DNA from: JAIBJN01 sp963842305
GTDB lineage: Bacteria; Actinomycetota; Thermoleophilia; Gaiellales; Gaiellaceae
NCBI GenBank assembly: GCA_963842305.1
Contig: CAWJFW010000002.1
Coordinates: 186,001-250,000, forward strand
Direction: 5' to 3'
Length of the DNA stretch: 64,000 nucleotides
The notes under the pieces are model-generated. The model had not been told where the DNA came from, made no database searches, and saw only the letters and a program-made list of their open reading frames with translations. This document shows positions 41,935-50,317 of this stretch, piece by piece. The translations under genes were made by a program, and so were the position numbers. Positions within the stretch are counted from its first letter, which is position 1; each line of letters begins with the position of its first letter.

Positions 41935-42369
41935 ATGAAGACCTACTCCGCCAAACCCAAGGAGATCGAGCAGCGCTGGTACGTCGTTGACGCCGAGGGC
42001 CAGACCCTGGGGCGTCTCGCGACGCGCATCGCAGACACCCTGCGGGGAAAGCGGAAGCCGCAGTACACGCCTCACATCGACACCGGCGACTTCGTCGTCG
42101 TCGTCAACGCCGAGAAGATCGCGGTGACCGGCAACAAGCTTCAGCAGAAGCGGTACTACCGGCATTCGGGCTATCCGGGCGGCTTGCGCTCGCGAACGCT
42201 GGCCGAGCAGCTCGAACGGCGCCCGACCGAGGTCATCCGCAAAGCGGTCAAGGGAATGCTCCCGCGCAACCGGCTCGCGCGGCGACAGATTACGAAGCTC
42301 AAGGTCTATGCGGGCCCGACGCATCCGCACGAGGCCCAGAACCCCGAACCGCTCCCGCTCGATGGCTGA
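41935..42369 (+). CDS. rplM: 50S ribosomal protein L13
   Basis: 144 residues. WYVVDAEGQTLGRLATRIADTLRGK and GDFVVVVNAEKIAVTGNK, VIRKAVKGMLPRNRLARRQ are the L13 signatures. Eight-base overlap with rpsI; conserved L13-S9 operon. ATG 41935 (GTG 41932 in frame just before). Confidence 0.98.
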   Translation: MKTYSAKPKEIEQRWYVVDAEGQTLGRLATRIADTLRGKRKPQYTPHIDTGDFVVVVNAEKIAVTGNKLQQKRYYRHSGYPGGLRSRTLAEQLERRPTEVIRKAVKGMLPRNRLARRQITKLKVYAGPTHPHEAQNPEPLPLDG

Positions 42370-42757
42370 GATCGCGCAGTATCAGGGGACGGGCAAGCGC
42401 AAGACGTCCGTCGCACGCGTGATCCTGCGGCCCGGCGACGGGGTGACCTGGATCAACGGCCGCTCGCTCGAGACGTACTTTCCGCGCGAGGCGCTCCGCA
42501 CGACGGCAACCGCCCCGCTTCGGGTCGCGGGCGTCGAAGGGCGCTTCGACATCCGCGCGAGGATCCGTGGCGGCGGCCCCTCGGGCCAGGCCGGAGCGCT
42601 GCGCCACGGCATCGCCCGCGCGCTCGTCGAGGCCGACCCGGAGCTCCGCGGCGTCCTGAAGCGTGAGGGCTTCCTGACGCGCGACGCGCGCATTGTCGAG
42701 CGCAAGAAGGCCGGTCTCCACAAGGCCCGCAAAGCGCCGCAGTTCTCCAAGAGGTAG
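42362..42757 (+). CDS. rpsI: 30S ribosomal protein S9
   Basis: 131 residues. YQGTGKRKTSVARVILRPGDG and GGGPSGQAGALRHGIARALVE, with the C-terminal KKAGLHKARKAPQFSKR tail reaching the decoding centre. Co-translated with L13. A small stem (GCCTC 42763-42767 / GAGGC 42790-42794) lies before glmM. Confidence 0.98.
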   Translation: MAEIAQYQGTGKRKTSVARVILRPGDGVTWINGRSLETYFPREALRTTATAPLRVAGVEGRFDIRARIRGGGPSGQAGALRHGIARALVEADPELRGVLKREGFLTRDARIVERKKAGLHKARKAPQFSKR

Positions 42758-42797
42758 CCATGCCTCTTCGGGTGGTGCTCCTCCCGGCGAGGCACTA

Positions 42798-44072
42798 GTG
42801 GCCCGACGGCTGTTCGGGACGGATGGGGTCCGGGGCGTCGTCGGCGAGGACCTGACTCGCGAGCTCGTCGAAGGGCTGGGGTCCGCGTTCGCCCGCTGGA
42901 CCGAGGGCGCGGATGTCCTCGTCGGGCGTGACACGCGCGCCTCGGGGCCCGACCTGGAAACGGCCCTCGTCGCCGGGCTCATGGGCGGCGGGTCGAGCGT
43001 GGTTCGCGGAGGCGTGCTCCCCACGCCCGCGGTCGCGCTTCTCGCCGAGCACGGCGGCGCAGTCATCTCTGCCTCGCACAATCCGGCGGAGTACAACGGG
43101 GTCAAGCTCTTCCGCGCCGGCTGGAAGCTCGACGACGGCGAGGAGGAGGCGATCGAGGCACTTGTCGAAGCCGAGGGCCAGCCAACGTCGCCCTCCGGCG
43201 CGAGCCGCGAGGAAGCCGGGCTCGGCGAGCGGTACGTCGAGCTGGTGTGCGAGCGCTTCGGCGCGCCTCTGCAGGGACTGCGCGTCGTGCTGGACTGCGC
43301 GAACGGCGCCATGCATCGGGTCGGGCCGACCGCGTTCGAGCGGCTCGGAGCGGACGTCTCGGTCGTCGGTGACCGCCCCGACGGCAGGAACATCAACGAC
43401 GGGTGCGGTGCCACCGACCTCCGACTCCTCTCGCGGGTGGTGCCGCAGGAGGGCGCCGATCTCGGCGTGGCCTTCGACGGGGACGGCGATCGCATGCTCG
43501 CCGTCGACGGGGACGGGAACGAGATCGACGGCGACCAGATCATCGCCGTCCTCGCTCTCCATCTCGGCGTCGACCTCGTTGCGGTGACCCAGATGACGAA
43601 CCTCGGCTTCCACCGCCTGATGGCCGAGAACGGCGTCCGCGTGCTCACGACCGACGTCGGCGACCGGTACGTGCTCGAGGCGCTGCGAGCGGAGGGCGGT
43701 GTGCTCGGGGGCGAGCAGTCTGGGCATGTGCTCTACCTCGACGGCCACGTGACCGGAGACGGGCTCGTGGCCGGCCTGCTGCTCTGCCGGGCGGTCGTGG
43801 AGCAGGGCGTGCCGCTCGCCGACCTCGCGGCGGTGATGCCCCGCTTCCCGCAGGTGAAGGAGAACGTCAAGGTCCGGAACAAGAACCTGCCCGAGGCGGT
43901 GCTCGTCGAGGCCGCACGGATGGCCGATGCGCTCGAGGGGCGCGGCCGTGTGCTCGTGCGAGCGTCGGGAACGGAGCCGGTCGTACGGGTGCTCGCCGAG
44001 GCCGAAACGGAGGAGGAAGCGCGCCGCCTCTGTGGTACGATCCGGACTCTCGTTCAGAGAGAGCTCGGCTAG
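42798..44072 (+). CDS. glmM: phosphoglucosamine mutase
   Basis: 424 residues. Converts GlcN-6-P to GlcN-1-P for UDP-GlcNAc. Start RRLFGTDGVRGVVGEDLTRE; phosphoserine loop VISASHNPAEYNG; metal loop FDGDGDRMLAVD; sugar-binding loop GEQSGHVLY. GTG 42798, 40 bases after rpsI. Works with GlmS and then GlmU (not in window). Confidence 0.97.
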   Translation: MARRLFGTDGVRGVVGEDLTRELVEGLGSAFARWTEGADVLVGRDTRASGPDLETALVAGLMGGGSSVVRGGVLPTPAVALLAEHGGAVISASHNPAEYNGVKLFRAGWKLDDGEEEAIEALVEAEGQPTSPSGASREEAGLGERYVELVCERFGAPLQGLRVVLDCANGAMHRVGPTAFERLGADVSVVGDRPDGRNINDGCGATDLRLLSRVVPQEGADLGVAFDGDGDRMLAVDGDGNEIDGDQIIAVLALHLGVDLVAVTQMTNLGFHRLMAENGVRVLTTDVGDRYVLEALRAEGGVLGGEQSGHVLYLDGHVTGDGLVAGLLLCRAVVEQGVPLADLAAVMPRFPQVKENVKVRNKNLPEAVLVEAARMADALEGRGRVLVRASGTEPVVRVLAEAETEEEARRLCGTIRTLVQRELG

Positions 44073-44096
44073 ACGTCAGCCGGGCTCGCGTTTTTT
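44061..44096 (+). terminator. intrinsic terminator after glmM
   Basis: GAGCTCGGCT (44061-44070), loop AGACGTC, AGCCGGGCTC (44078-44087, one G-U pair), CGCG then TTTTTT (44091-44096). The stem includes the end of the glmM coding sequence and its stop codon. Confidence 0.8.
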
Positions 44097-44189
44097 CGTC
44101 TCGTTTTTCCGGAAACAACCGTACGGCAGGGCAGGTCGAAGCGAGGAACGTCCAATTCGGACAGCGGCAAGCGGCTTGAGGGGGTTCGA

Positions 44190-46019
44190 GTGTGCGGGAT
44201 CATTGGATACGTGGGCTCGAGAACTGCGAAGGACCTTCTGCTGCAGGGGCTCGAGCGACTCGAGTACCGCGGCTATGACTCTGCCGGGCTCTGTCTCGTC
44301 GAAGACGAGGGTCTCGAGTACGTTCGCGCCGTCGGAAACCTCGACCAGCTGAAGGAAGCCGCCGGGTCGAACGGATCCCAGTCGACCACCGGTGTCGGCC
44401 ACACGCGCTGGGCGACCCACGGGAAGGTCTCATACGAAAACGCGCACCCGCTCACCGGCTGCGCCGACGACGAGGTCGCCGTCGTCCTCAACGGGATCGT
44501 CGAGAACTTCCGAGAGCTCCGGGATTCGCTCGCTGCCGACGGCCACACGTTCTGCTCCGAGACCGACGCCGAGGTCGTCGCTCACCTCGTCGAGCGCCAC
44601 TACCGGGGCGACCTTGCCGAGGCGGTGCGCGCGACCTACGCCGAGCTCGAGGGCCACTTCGCCTTCGTCGTCATCCACCGCGACCATCCCGACTTGCTCG
44701 TCGGCGCCCGCCTGCAATGCCCCCTCGTTGTGGGCACGGGCGACGGTGAGATGTTCCTCGCCTCCTCGATCGCCGCGTTCCTGCGCGAAACGCGACGCGT
44801 CAAGCTGATCGAAGACGGCGAGATCGTGGCGATCACGCCCGACGGCGTCCGCTTTCTGCCGGTCGACGGCGGCCGCGCCCGGGACCGCGAGTACATGGAG
44901 GTCGACTGGGACGACGAGGCTGCCGAGAAGCAGGGCTACGAGACGTTCATGCTCAAGGAGATCTACGAGCAGCCTCAGGCGGTGGCCGACACGATCGGCG
45001 AGCGCATCCGGGGCGGGCGGCTCGAGCTCGAGGACATCGGGCTCACCGAGTTGGAGCTCCAGAACCTGCGGCGCATGGTCATCCTCGCCTGTGGGACGGC
45101 GTACCACGCCGGGGTCATCGGCCGGTACGTGATCGAGGAGTGGGCACGGATTCCGTGCGAGCCCGACATCGCGAGCGAGTGGATCTACCGCAACCCGGTG
45201 CTGGCCAGAGACACCCTCGTCGTCGGCATCTCCCAGTCCGGCGAGACTCGTGACACCGTGCAGGCCGTCCGGCTCGCGAGCGAGCACGGCGCGCGCACGC
45301 TCGCGATCACGAACCTCATGGGTACCCAGATCACGCGCGAGGTCGACCGCGTCCTCTACACCCGCGCCGGGATGGAGACGGGCGTTGCCGCTACGAAGAC
45401 CTTCACGTCGCAGGTGACGCTGCTCTACCTGCTCGCCCTGAAGCTTGCCGAGGTGCGACGGACGTTGCCGCAGGAGGAGATCGAGCGCCTGCTCGTCGAG
45501 ATCCAGGCTCTTCCGGCGAAGATCGCGGACTATCTCGACGCGGACCATCCGATCGAGGAGATCGCGCAGCGGCACTACCAGAAGCCCTTCTTCCTCTACC
45601 TCGGGCGACACATCGGCCTGCCGGTGTGCCTCGAGGGCGCGCTCAAGCTGAAGGAGATCTCGTACATCCCGACCGAGGCCTACTCGGCCGGCGAGATGAA
45701 GCACGGCCCGATCGCGCTCCTGGACGAGGAGACGCCGGTCGTCGTCGTGGCGACGGATTCGCACGTCTACGACAAGGTCGTCTCGAACATCCAGGAGGTC
45801 AGGGCACGGGGAGCCGAGGTCGTCGCCATTGCGACCGACGGCAACGAGGACATCCAGCACCACGCCGACGACGTCGTCTACGTGCCGCGGACGCACCCGT
45901 TCCTCCAGGCCGCGCTGGCGGTCATCCCGTTGCAGCTGATCGCCTACCGGATCGCGAGGCTCCGCGGGATGAACGTCGACCAGCCTCGGAACCTCGCCAA
46001 GACCGTCACGGTCGAGTAG
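44190..46019 (+). CDS. glmS: glutamine--fructose-6-phosphate aminotransferase
   Basis: 609 residues. Start MCGIIGYVG: after removal of Met the Cys is the glutaminase nucleophile; GHTRWATHGKVSYENAHPL and NGIVENF follow. The two SIS domains carry CGTAYHAGVIG and SQSGETRDTVQAVR; the end is PRNLAKTVTVE. Makes GlcN-6-P from Fru-6-P and glutamine. GTG start. No glmS ribozyme core is visible upstream; the 117-base gap holds the glmM terminator. Confidence 0.98.
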   Translation: MCGIIGYVGSRTAKDLLLQGLERLEYRGYDSAGLCLVEDEGLEYVRAVGNLDQLKEAAGSNGSQSTTGVGHTRWATHGKVSYENAHPLTGCADDEVAVVLNGIVENFRELRDSLAADGHTFCSETDAEVVAHLVERHYRGDLAEAVRATYAELEGHFAFVVIHRDHPDLLVGARLQCPLVVGTGDGEMFLASSIAAFLRETRRVKLIEDGEIVAITPDGVRFLPVDGGRARDREYMEVDWDDEAAEKQGYETFMLKEIYEQPQAVADTIGERIRGGRLELEDIGLTELELQNLRRMVILACGTAYHAGVIGRYVIEEWARIPCEPDIASEWIYRNPVLARDTLVVGISQSGETRDTVQAVRLASEHGARTLAITNLMGTQITREVDRVLYTRAGMETGVAATKTFTSQVTLLYLLALKLAEVRRTLPQEEIERLLVEIQALPAKIADYLDADHPIEEIAQRHYQKPFFLYLGRHIGLPVCLEGALKLKEISYIPTEAYSAGEMKHGPIALLDEETPVVVVATDSHVYDKVVSNIQEVRARGAEVVAIATDGNEDIQHHADDVVYVPRTHPFLQAALAVIPLQLIAYRIARLRGMNVDQPRNLAKTVTVE

Positions 46020-46067
46020 CCCTCTCCGTGTCCGGGCTCGGGCCGAAGAGCGCGGGATCGCGCTCGA

Positions 46068-47855
46068 TCAGCCCTCCTTGATCGGGACGACAATCGACTC
46101 CGTCAGGAGGTTGGACTCGCCCACCAGCGCCTCGATGCGGAGATCCCAGTCGCCGGCGATGGCAAGCGACGCGTCCTCGATCACGAAGGTGCCCGGCCTC
46201 GAGGGATCGGGTTTCGCGTTGAACTCGAGCGGCCCGATCCCCTCGCTCGGGAGCGATGCTGCGACCTTCACCTCGGACGGCACCTCGCGAGAGCCGGTGA
46301 AGGTGAGCGTGATGGTCGTGTCGCCCGGCGTCGAAGGATCGACGGTGATCGCCGCTTGCATGTCTCCTAGCGGCACCGTCCCGACGAAGGATGGCCGCAC
46401 CGGCCCGGTCGCCGTCCCCTCGGCCCCGGTCACGTGCGTACCCACGGCAGCGATGCCCAGTTCTGCCGCCGCAGGACGCGTGTTGATGAGGACGGCGGTG
46501 ACGGCGACGATCGTGCCCATGAATGCGAGCTCGACCGCGGTCACGCGCAGAAACCGCCGCCGCTCGAGCGCGGACGCGATTCCCGCCCGGAGTCGCGGCA
46601 CCGCGTAGCGGTTGTTGTAGGCCCCGAGCGCCAGGAGCGGGAGGGCAAGGATGATCTTTGCGAGAAGGAGCAGGCCGTACTCGGTCTCCCAGAGCCCGCG
46701 CCAGGTCCGGACCTGGAGATAGGCGGAGACAAGCCCGGCGACGATCAGGACCGCGACGGAGACCACGGCCATCGCCGAGAAGCGAGGCACGGCGCGCGTC
46801 GCCAACGGCCAGCGGTCGTCTCCGGCGAGGCGGAGCGCGAGCACGAGAAAGGCGAGACCGCCGGTCCACACGGCCGCGGCGACCACGTGCAGGATGTCGG
46901 AGGCCAGCCCGAGCCCTCCGAGCGTGCTCGCGTGGCCCGAGTAGGACGGAGTCAGCGAGAGCCCCGCGCTGAGCACGAGCGTCAGGACGATGAGCGGCCG
47001 GCGCTCACGGCCTTCCGAATGCCGAAGTGCCAGTGCGGTCAGCGCGAGTGTCGTTGCCAACGCCGCCTGGATGAAGATGATCTCGCCGTAGCGGGTCTCG
47101 AGGACCGCGCTGAAGAGATTCCACGAGAGAGCGTCGACCAGGGTGGACCCCGAGGCGGATGCCCCCTGCAGCAGGATGTCGAGGAGCGCGACGAGCGCCA
47201 GGCCACCGGCTGCGCCCGCCAGGATGCCGTACAGCCGCCGGCGCAGAGCCCATCCGGCGGACGGAAGCGCCACGGCGAGGGACGCCGAGCCGCCCACGAC
47301 GAGTAGGAGGAGGGCGAGGTCGAGGAACCGCCCCTCGGCGAAGACGATGCTCACCGACTCCGGCGTGCCGGTGAGCTCGTCGAGGGAGACGCTCGCGCCC
47401 GCTCCGCGCTCGACGACGTGGAACACGAACGCGCCCGAGATGGGATCCGAATCCGCAGAGACGACCCGCCAGCCGACCGTGTAGGTTCCGGGCGCGAGGT
47501 CAGGGGCGAGCCCGACCGCGACCTCGCCGTCGAGAGGCTGGGAGACGTTGCCGTCGTCGACCTGCTTCCCGTCGCCGTCGAACACGCGCAGCGAGCCGAG
47601 CGAGACGTCGACCGGCTCGTCGAACTCGAGGGTCACCTGGGCGGGTGACTTCGGCACGACCACGTCGTTCCCGGGCTGCGTCGCGATGAGGACCGCATGC
47701 GCGAGGGCACTCGGTGAGAACGCAGCCGCCAGGGCCATCGTGAGGAGGAGCGTCGCGACCAGGCGGCCGTGGCGTGCTCGCTCCCGCCCTCGCCGAACCG
47801 GGGCCGAGGTGGAGTCGGATCCGCTTCGCTCGACGCTCGTCGGGACGATGCTCAC
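46068..47855 (-). CDS. CopC/CopD copper resistance domain protein
   Basis: 595 residues. Signal peptide (LLLTMALAAAFSPSALAHA), CopC domain at residues about 48-145 (AHAVLIATQPGNDVVVPK, VDVSLGSLRVFDGDGKQV, YTVGWRVVSADSDPISGAFV), then CopD-like membrane domain of eight helices (HVVAAAVWTGGLAFLVLAL, LLLAKIILALPLLALGAYNNR), then a C-terminal extracellular Ig-like domain (ITVDPSTPGDTTITLTFTGS). The last resembles YtkA/FixH. Copper uptake or delivery at the membrane is likely. GTG 47855 with TACAAG five to ten bases upstream. Confidence 0.88.
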   Translation of the reverse strand: MSIVPTSVERSGSDSTSAPVRRGRERARHGRLVATLLLTMALAAAFSPSALAHAVLIATQPGNDVVVPKSPAQVTLEFDEPVDVSLGSLRVFDGDGKQVDDGNVSQPLDGEVAVGLAPDLAPGTYTVGWRVVSADSDPISGAFVFHVVERGAGASVSLDELTGTPESVSIVFAEGRFLDLALLLLVVGGSASLAVALPSAGWALRRRLYGILAGAAGGLALVALLDILLQGASASGSTLVDALSWNLFSAVLETRYGEIIFIQAALATTLALTALALRHSEGRERRPLIVLTLVLSAGLSLTPSYSGHASTLGGLGLASDILHVVAAAVWTGGLAFLVLALRLAGDDRWPLATRAVPRFSAMAVVSVAVLIVAGLVSAYLQVRTWRGLWETEYGLLLLAKIILALPLLALGAYNNRYAVPRLRAGIASALERRRFLRVTAVELAFMGTIVAVTAVLINTRPAAAELGIAAVGTHVTGAEGTATGPVRPSFVGTVPLGDMQAAITVDPSTPGDTTITLTFTGSREVPSEVKVAASLPSEGIGPLEFNAKPDPSRPGTFVIEDASLAIAGDWDLRIEALVGESNLLTESIVVPIKEG

Positions 47856-47895
47856 GCGACAACTTGTACCCAAGCGGTGGGGAGCGTGAGGCAGG

Positions 47896-47939
47896 AGCCG
47901 GCGCCGCCGCGGAGGTGTCAGGCAACGGCGGCGCCGGCT
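47896..47939 (-). other. 14-bp perfect hairpin upstream of copCD gene
   Basis: Arms 47896-47909 and 47926-47939 (AGCCGGCGCCGCCG and its exact complement), 16-base loop. It lies just upstream of the GTG of the CopC/CopD gene. No T-run follows in either direction. Confidence 0.6.
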
Positions 47940-48042
47940 GGTAGAGGCCCTCTCCGACGGCCGGCCGGGTGGCGCCGGGCTTTGGGGGTAGCCGGACGCC
48001 GGGTCGGGTGCCGGACGCGAGAGCCTCTCCGGAGCTCCGCAG

Positions 48043-48104
48043 GGCGTCGAGCGGCTCGTTTGACCTTGCGGGTGGTGGGGCGCAAGGTCGCGCCTCTCGA
48101 CGCC
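48043..48104 (-). other. nested two-tier hairpin upstream of copCD gene
   Basis: Outer stem GGCGTCGAG (48043-48051) / CTCGACGCC (48096-48104), and inner stem GACCTTGCG (48062-48070) / CGCAAGGTC (48081-48089), both perfect, with a 10-base loop. Together with the hairpin at 47896 this makes a 210-base non-coding stretch of strong secondary structure. Confidence 0.55.
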
Positions 48105-48118
48105 GGTCGCCCCGGAAT

Positions 48119-48706
48119 CTACGAAGCGAGCTCGAGAGGCGGCGCCCGCGAGCGCCAGTACCCGGTCGGCAGCAGGCCGTGGCCGTCGATCGACCGGGAC
48201 CAGGCGGGCCCGGCGGCCGCGGGCGGCCGGACGAGGACGCCCGCCTTCCGGAGTCGCCAGGCCAGCTGCTCGACCAGCCAGAGGATCGTGCCGGCGAGCC
48301 CGACTGCGACGAGGGCGAACGGCACCTGGATGAGCAGGCCGATCAGGAACACCGGAACCAGCTCGGTGATTGCCGACGCCGTTGAGCCGTTGATGCCGGC
48401 TTCGGTGAGCGTGTCTGCGGCGAAGCCCAGCACAGGGGCGACGCCGAAGAGCCAGATCGACCTTCCCGACTTCCCGGCCCATCGCTTCCCGAAGGCGGCT
48501 CCCGTCGCAATCGCCGTCGCCAGCGTCAGGCAGAGGGCCAGCGACGTCGGGAGGTAGGCGAGGTACGCGGTGGCGCCGGCTTCGTGGGCGTCGCCCCGGG
48601 CTCCTCCAGCCTGCGCGACGGTGTCGTGCGCGACTGCGTGTGCGGCGGCCCAGATCAGCCCGAGCACGCCCAGGAGGGCCGGCAAGGCCAGGCGACGCCA
48701 CCCCAC
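48119..48706 (-). CDS. hypothetical membrane protein
   Basis: 195 residues. Helices ALPALLGVLGLIWAAAHAVAHD, YLPTSLALCLTLATAIATGAA, LFGVAPVLGFAADTLTEA, LVPVFLIGLLIQVPFALVAV. Position upstream of the CopC/CopD gene suggests a metal- or oxidase-assembly role, but I do not recognise the family. GTG 48706 with a -10 box nine bases upstream. Confidence 0.65.
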   Translation of the reverse strand: MGWRRLALPALLGVLGLIWAAAHAVAHDTVAQAGGARGDAHEAGATAYLAYLPTSLALCLTLATAIATGAAFGKRWAGKSGRSIWLFGVAPVLGFAADTLTEAGINGSTASAITELVPVFLIGLLIQVPFALVAVGLAGTILWLVEQLAWRLRKAGVLVRPPAAAGPAWSRSIDGHGLLPTGYWRSRAPPLELAS

Positions 48707-48721
48707 GATGCGCCGATCGTA
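48704..48721 (-). promoter_or_regulatory. -10 box of membrane protein gene
   Basis: Minus strand TACGAT (48721-48716), nine bases, then GTG 48706. Confidence 0.45.
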
Positions 48722-48763
48722 GACCTGGGCGGTCGTGCTGACAACCGGTGAACGAAAGGGCGG

Positions 48764-49177
48764 CTAGTCGTCGCCCGGCGGCTTCCGCAGCTTCTTCGTT
48801 CGGCTGCGAACGCGCTTCTCGTCCAGGCGGCGGTTCTTCGAGGCTTGCGTCGGCGAGGTGGGACGGCGCCGGCGTTCGACGCGGAGGCCGTCGCCGAGCG
48901 CGGCCGCCAGGCGCTCGAGCGCGAGCTCCCGGTTGCGCCACTGGCTCCGCTCGTCCTGGGCGACCGTGCGGACAACCGGCCCGAGCTTGGCTCGAAGACG
49001 CGACTTCTGCTCATCGCTCAAGGTCGCCGAGGCGTCGACGTCGAAGATCGCCTCGACCCTGCTTTCGGTCTTCTGGGCATGCTGCCCTCCCGGGCCGCTC
49101 GAGCGCGACGTTCGCAGCCTGATCTCGTCCAGCGGAATCGCAAGCCCGCGGTGCACGCGAATAGACTCGGGGCGCAT
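48764..49177 (-). CDS. arfB: alternative ribosome-rescue factor ArfB-like (RF-1 domain)
   Basis: 137 residues. The GGQ motif is in RTSRSSGPGGQHAQKTESRV, which hydrolyses peptidyl-tRNA; a Lys/Arg-rich tail (NRRLDEKRVRSRTKKLRKP) would enter the mRNA channel of stalled ribosomes. ATG 49177 overlaps by two bases, on the opposite strand, the ATG of the next gene; CAGAAT seven bases upstream is a candidate -10 box lying inside that gene. Confidence 0.9.
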   Translation of the reverse strand: MRPESIRVHRGLAIPLDEIRLRTSRSSGPGGQHAQKTESRVEAIFDVDASATLSDEQKSRLRAKLGPVVRTVAQDERSQWRNRELALERLAAALGDGLRVERRRRPTSPTQASKNRRLDEKRVRSRTKKLRKPPGDD

Positions 49178-49178
49178 G
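49162..49178 (+). promoter_or_regulatory. leaderless -10 box of HAD hydrolase
   Basis: TAGACT at 49162-49167, eight bases, ATG 49176. The box lies inside the arfB coding sequence. Confidence 0.5.
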
Positions 49179-49955
49179 GCGGCGATTCTGCTCGACATCG
49201 ACGGCGTCCTGCACGTGTCGGGCGAGCCTGTGGCGGGTGGTGGGGATGCCGTCCGGGCCCTCAGAGCCGATGGACACAGCCTTCGCTTCGTCACCAACAA
49301 CACGACGAGGGCGCGTGATCAGCTCGCCGAGGAGCTCCGCGGCCTCGGCGTCGAACTGGACGACGCCGAGCTGACGACGACTCCGGTCGTGGCCGCGCGA
49401 CTCCTCGCGGGCAAGCGGGTTCTCGCGCTGACGATGGAGGCTGCGAGGCAGGATCTGGCCGCCCAGGTCGAGCTCGTCGATCGGGATGCCGAGGTCGTGC
49501 TCGTCGGCGGCGCCGACGAGTCGGATGAAACCGGCCGCGTGTTCAGCTATTCGAACCTGAACGGCGCCTTCGCCGAGCTCGACCGCGGCGCGCGCCTGGT
49601 CTGCCTTCATCGCAACCGCTGGTGGCTGACGTCGCGCGGCCCGTTTCTCGACGCCGGCGCTTTCGTCGCCGGTCTCGAGTACGCCTCGGGCGTCGAGGCC
49701 GAGGTGATCGGAAAGCCGAACCGCGCGTATTTCGATGCAGCGCTCGCGGAGCTCGGTGCGGCGCCGGAAGAGGCCGTGATGGTCGGGGACGACATCGAAT
49801 CGGACATCGCCGGTGCAAAGGGCGCAGGACTGCGGGCCGTCCTCGTGCGCACCGGGAAGTTCCGTGCGGAGACCCTGGCCGCCGCTCACGTTCAGCCGGA
49901 CGGGGTCGTCGAGTCGATCGCCCAGGTGCCGGCCTATCTCCGGGAGTCTGAGTGA
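49176..49955 (+). CDS. HAD-IIA family hydrolase
   Basis: 259 residues. Motif I ILLDIDGVLHVSGEPV, motif II FVTNNTTRARDQLAEELRGLG, cap domain with HRNRWWL, motif IV VMVGDDIESDIAGAKGAG. Resembles NagD/pyridoxal phosphatase-like or HDHD2-type phosphatases; substrate unknown. Ends in the acpS start (GTGA). Confidence 0.88.
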   Translation: MAAILLDIDGVLHVSGEPVAGGGDAVRALRADGHSLRFVTNNTTRARDQLAEELRGLGVELDDAELTTTPVVAARLLAGKRVLALTMEAARQDLAAQVELVDRDAEVVLVGGADESDETGRVFSYSNLNGAFAELDRGARLVCLHRNRWWLTSRGPFLDAGAFVAGLEYASGVEAEVIGKPNRAYFDAALAELGAAPEEAVMVGDDIESDIAGAKGAGLRAVLVRTGKFRAETLAAAHVQPDGVVESIAQVPAYLRESE

Positions 49956-50317
49956 AGGTGGGCCTCGACCTGATCGAGATCGATCGCATCCGCGATGCGC
50001 TCGAGCGCTATCCGCGCTTCCGTGAACGGTGCTTCACGGGGGCCGAGCGCGAGTATTGCGACTCCCGCGCCAACCCCGCGCAGCACTATGCCGCGCGCTT
50101 CGCGGGCAAGGAGGCGGTCGGAAAGGCGCTCGGGTTCGGCGTCGCGCGCGCATTCGCCTGGCTGGACATCGAGATCGACGGCCGTCCGAAGCCCTCGGTC
50201 CGCCTGTCCGGGAGGATGGAGGCGTGGTCCGAGCGGGTCGGCGCTGCCGACATCGACCTCTCGATGACGCACTCGAAGGGTATGGCCGCCGCCGTGGCGG
50301 TCGTGACCACACCCTGA
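49952..50317 (+). CDS. acpS: holo-[acyl-carrier-protein] synthase
   Basis: 121 residues. VGLDLIEIDRIRDALER, FTGAEREYCDSR and AARFAGKEAVGKALG are the AcpS/PPTase motifs with the magnesium-binding residues. Transfers phosphopantetheine to ACP. GTG start overlaps the HAD stop. Begins the run acpS-nnr-alr-cca, each joined by 1-8 base overlaps. Confidence 0.96.
   Translation: MKVGLDLIEIDRIRDALERYPRFRERCFTGAEREYCDSRANPAQHYAARFAGKEAVGKALGFGVARAFAWLDIEIDGRPKPSVRLSGRMEAWSERVGAADIDLSMTHSKGMAAAVAVVTTP

Noticed and set aside
44073..44189. glmS ribozyme
   Set aside because: The gap before glmS holds an intrinsic terminator but I cannot find the conserved ribozyme core; the class is mainly in Firmicutes.
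44430..45896. 488-residue antisense frame in glmS
   Set aside because: glmS is intact and conserved; the antisense frame is a composition artefact.
47856..48118. Cobalamin or c-di-AMP riboswitch
   Set aside because: The known core sequences of these classes are not present; I only report the stems as unknown structure.
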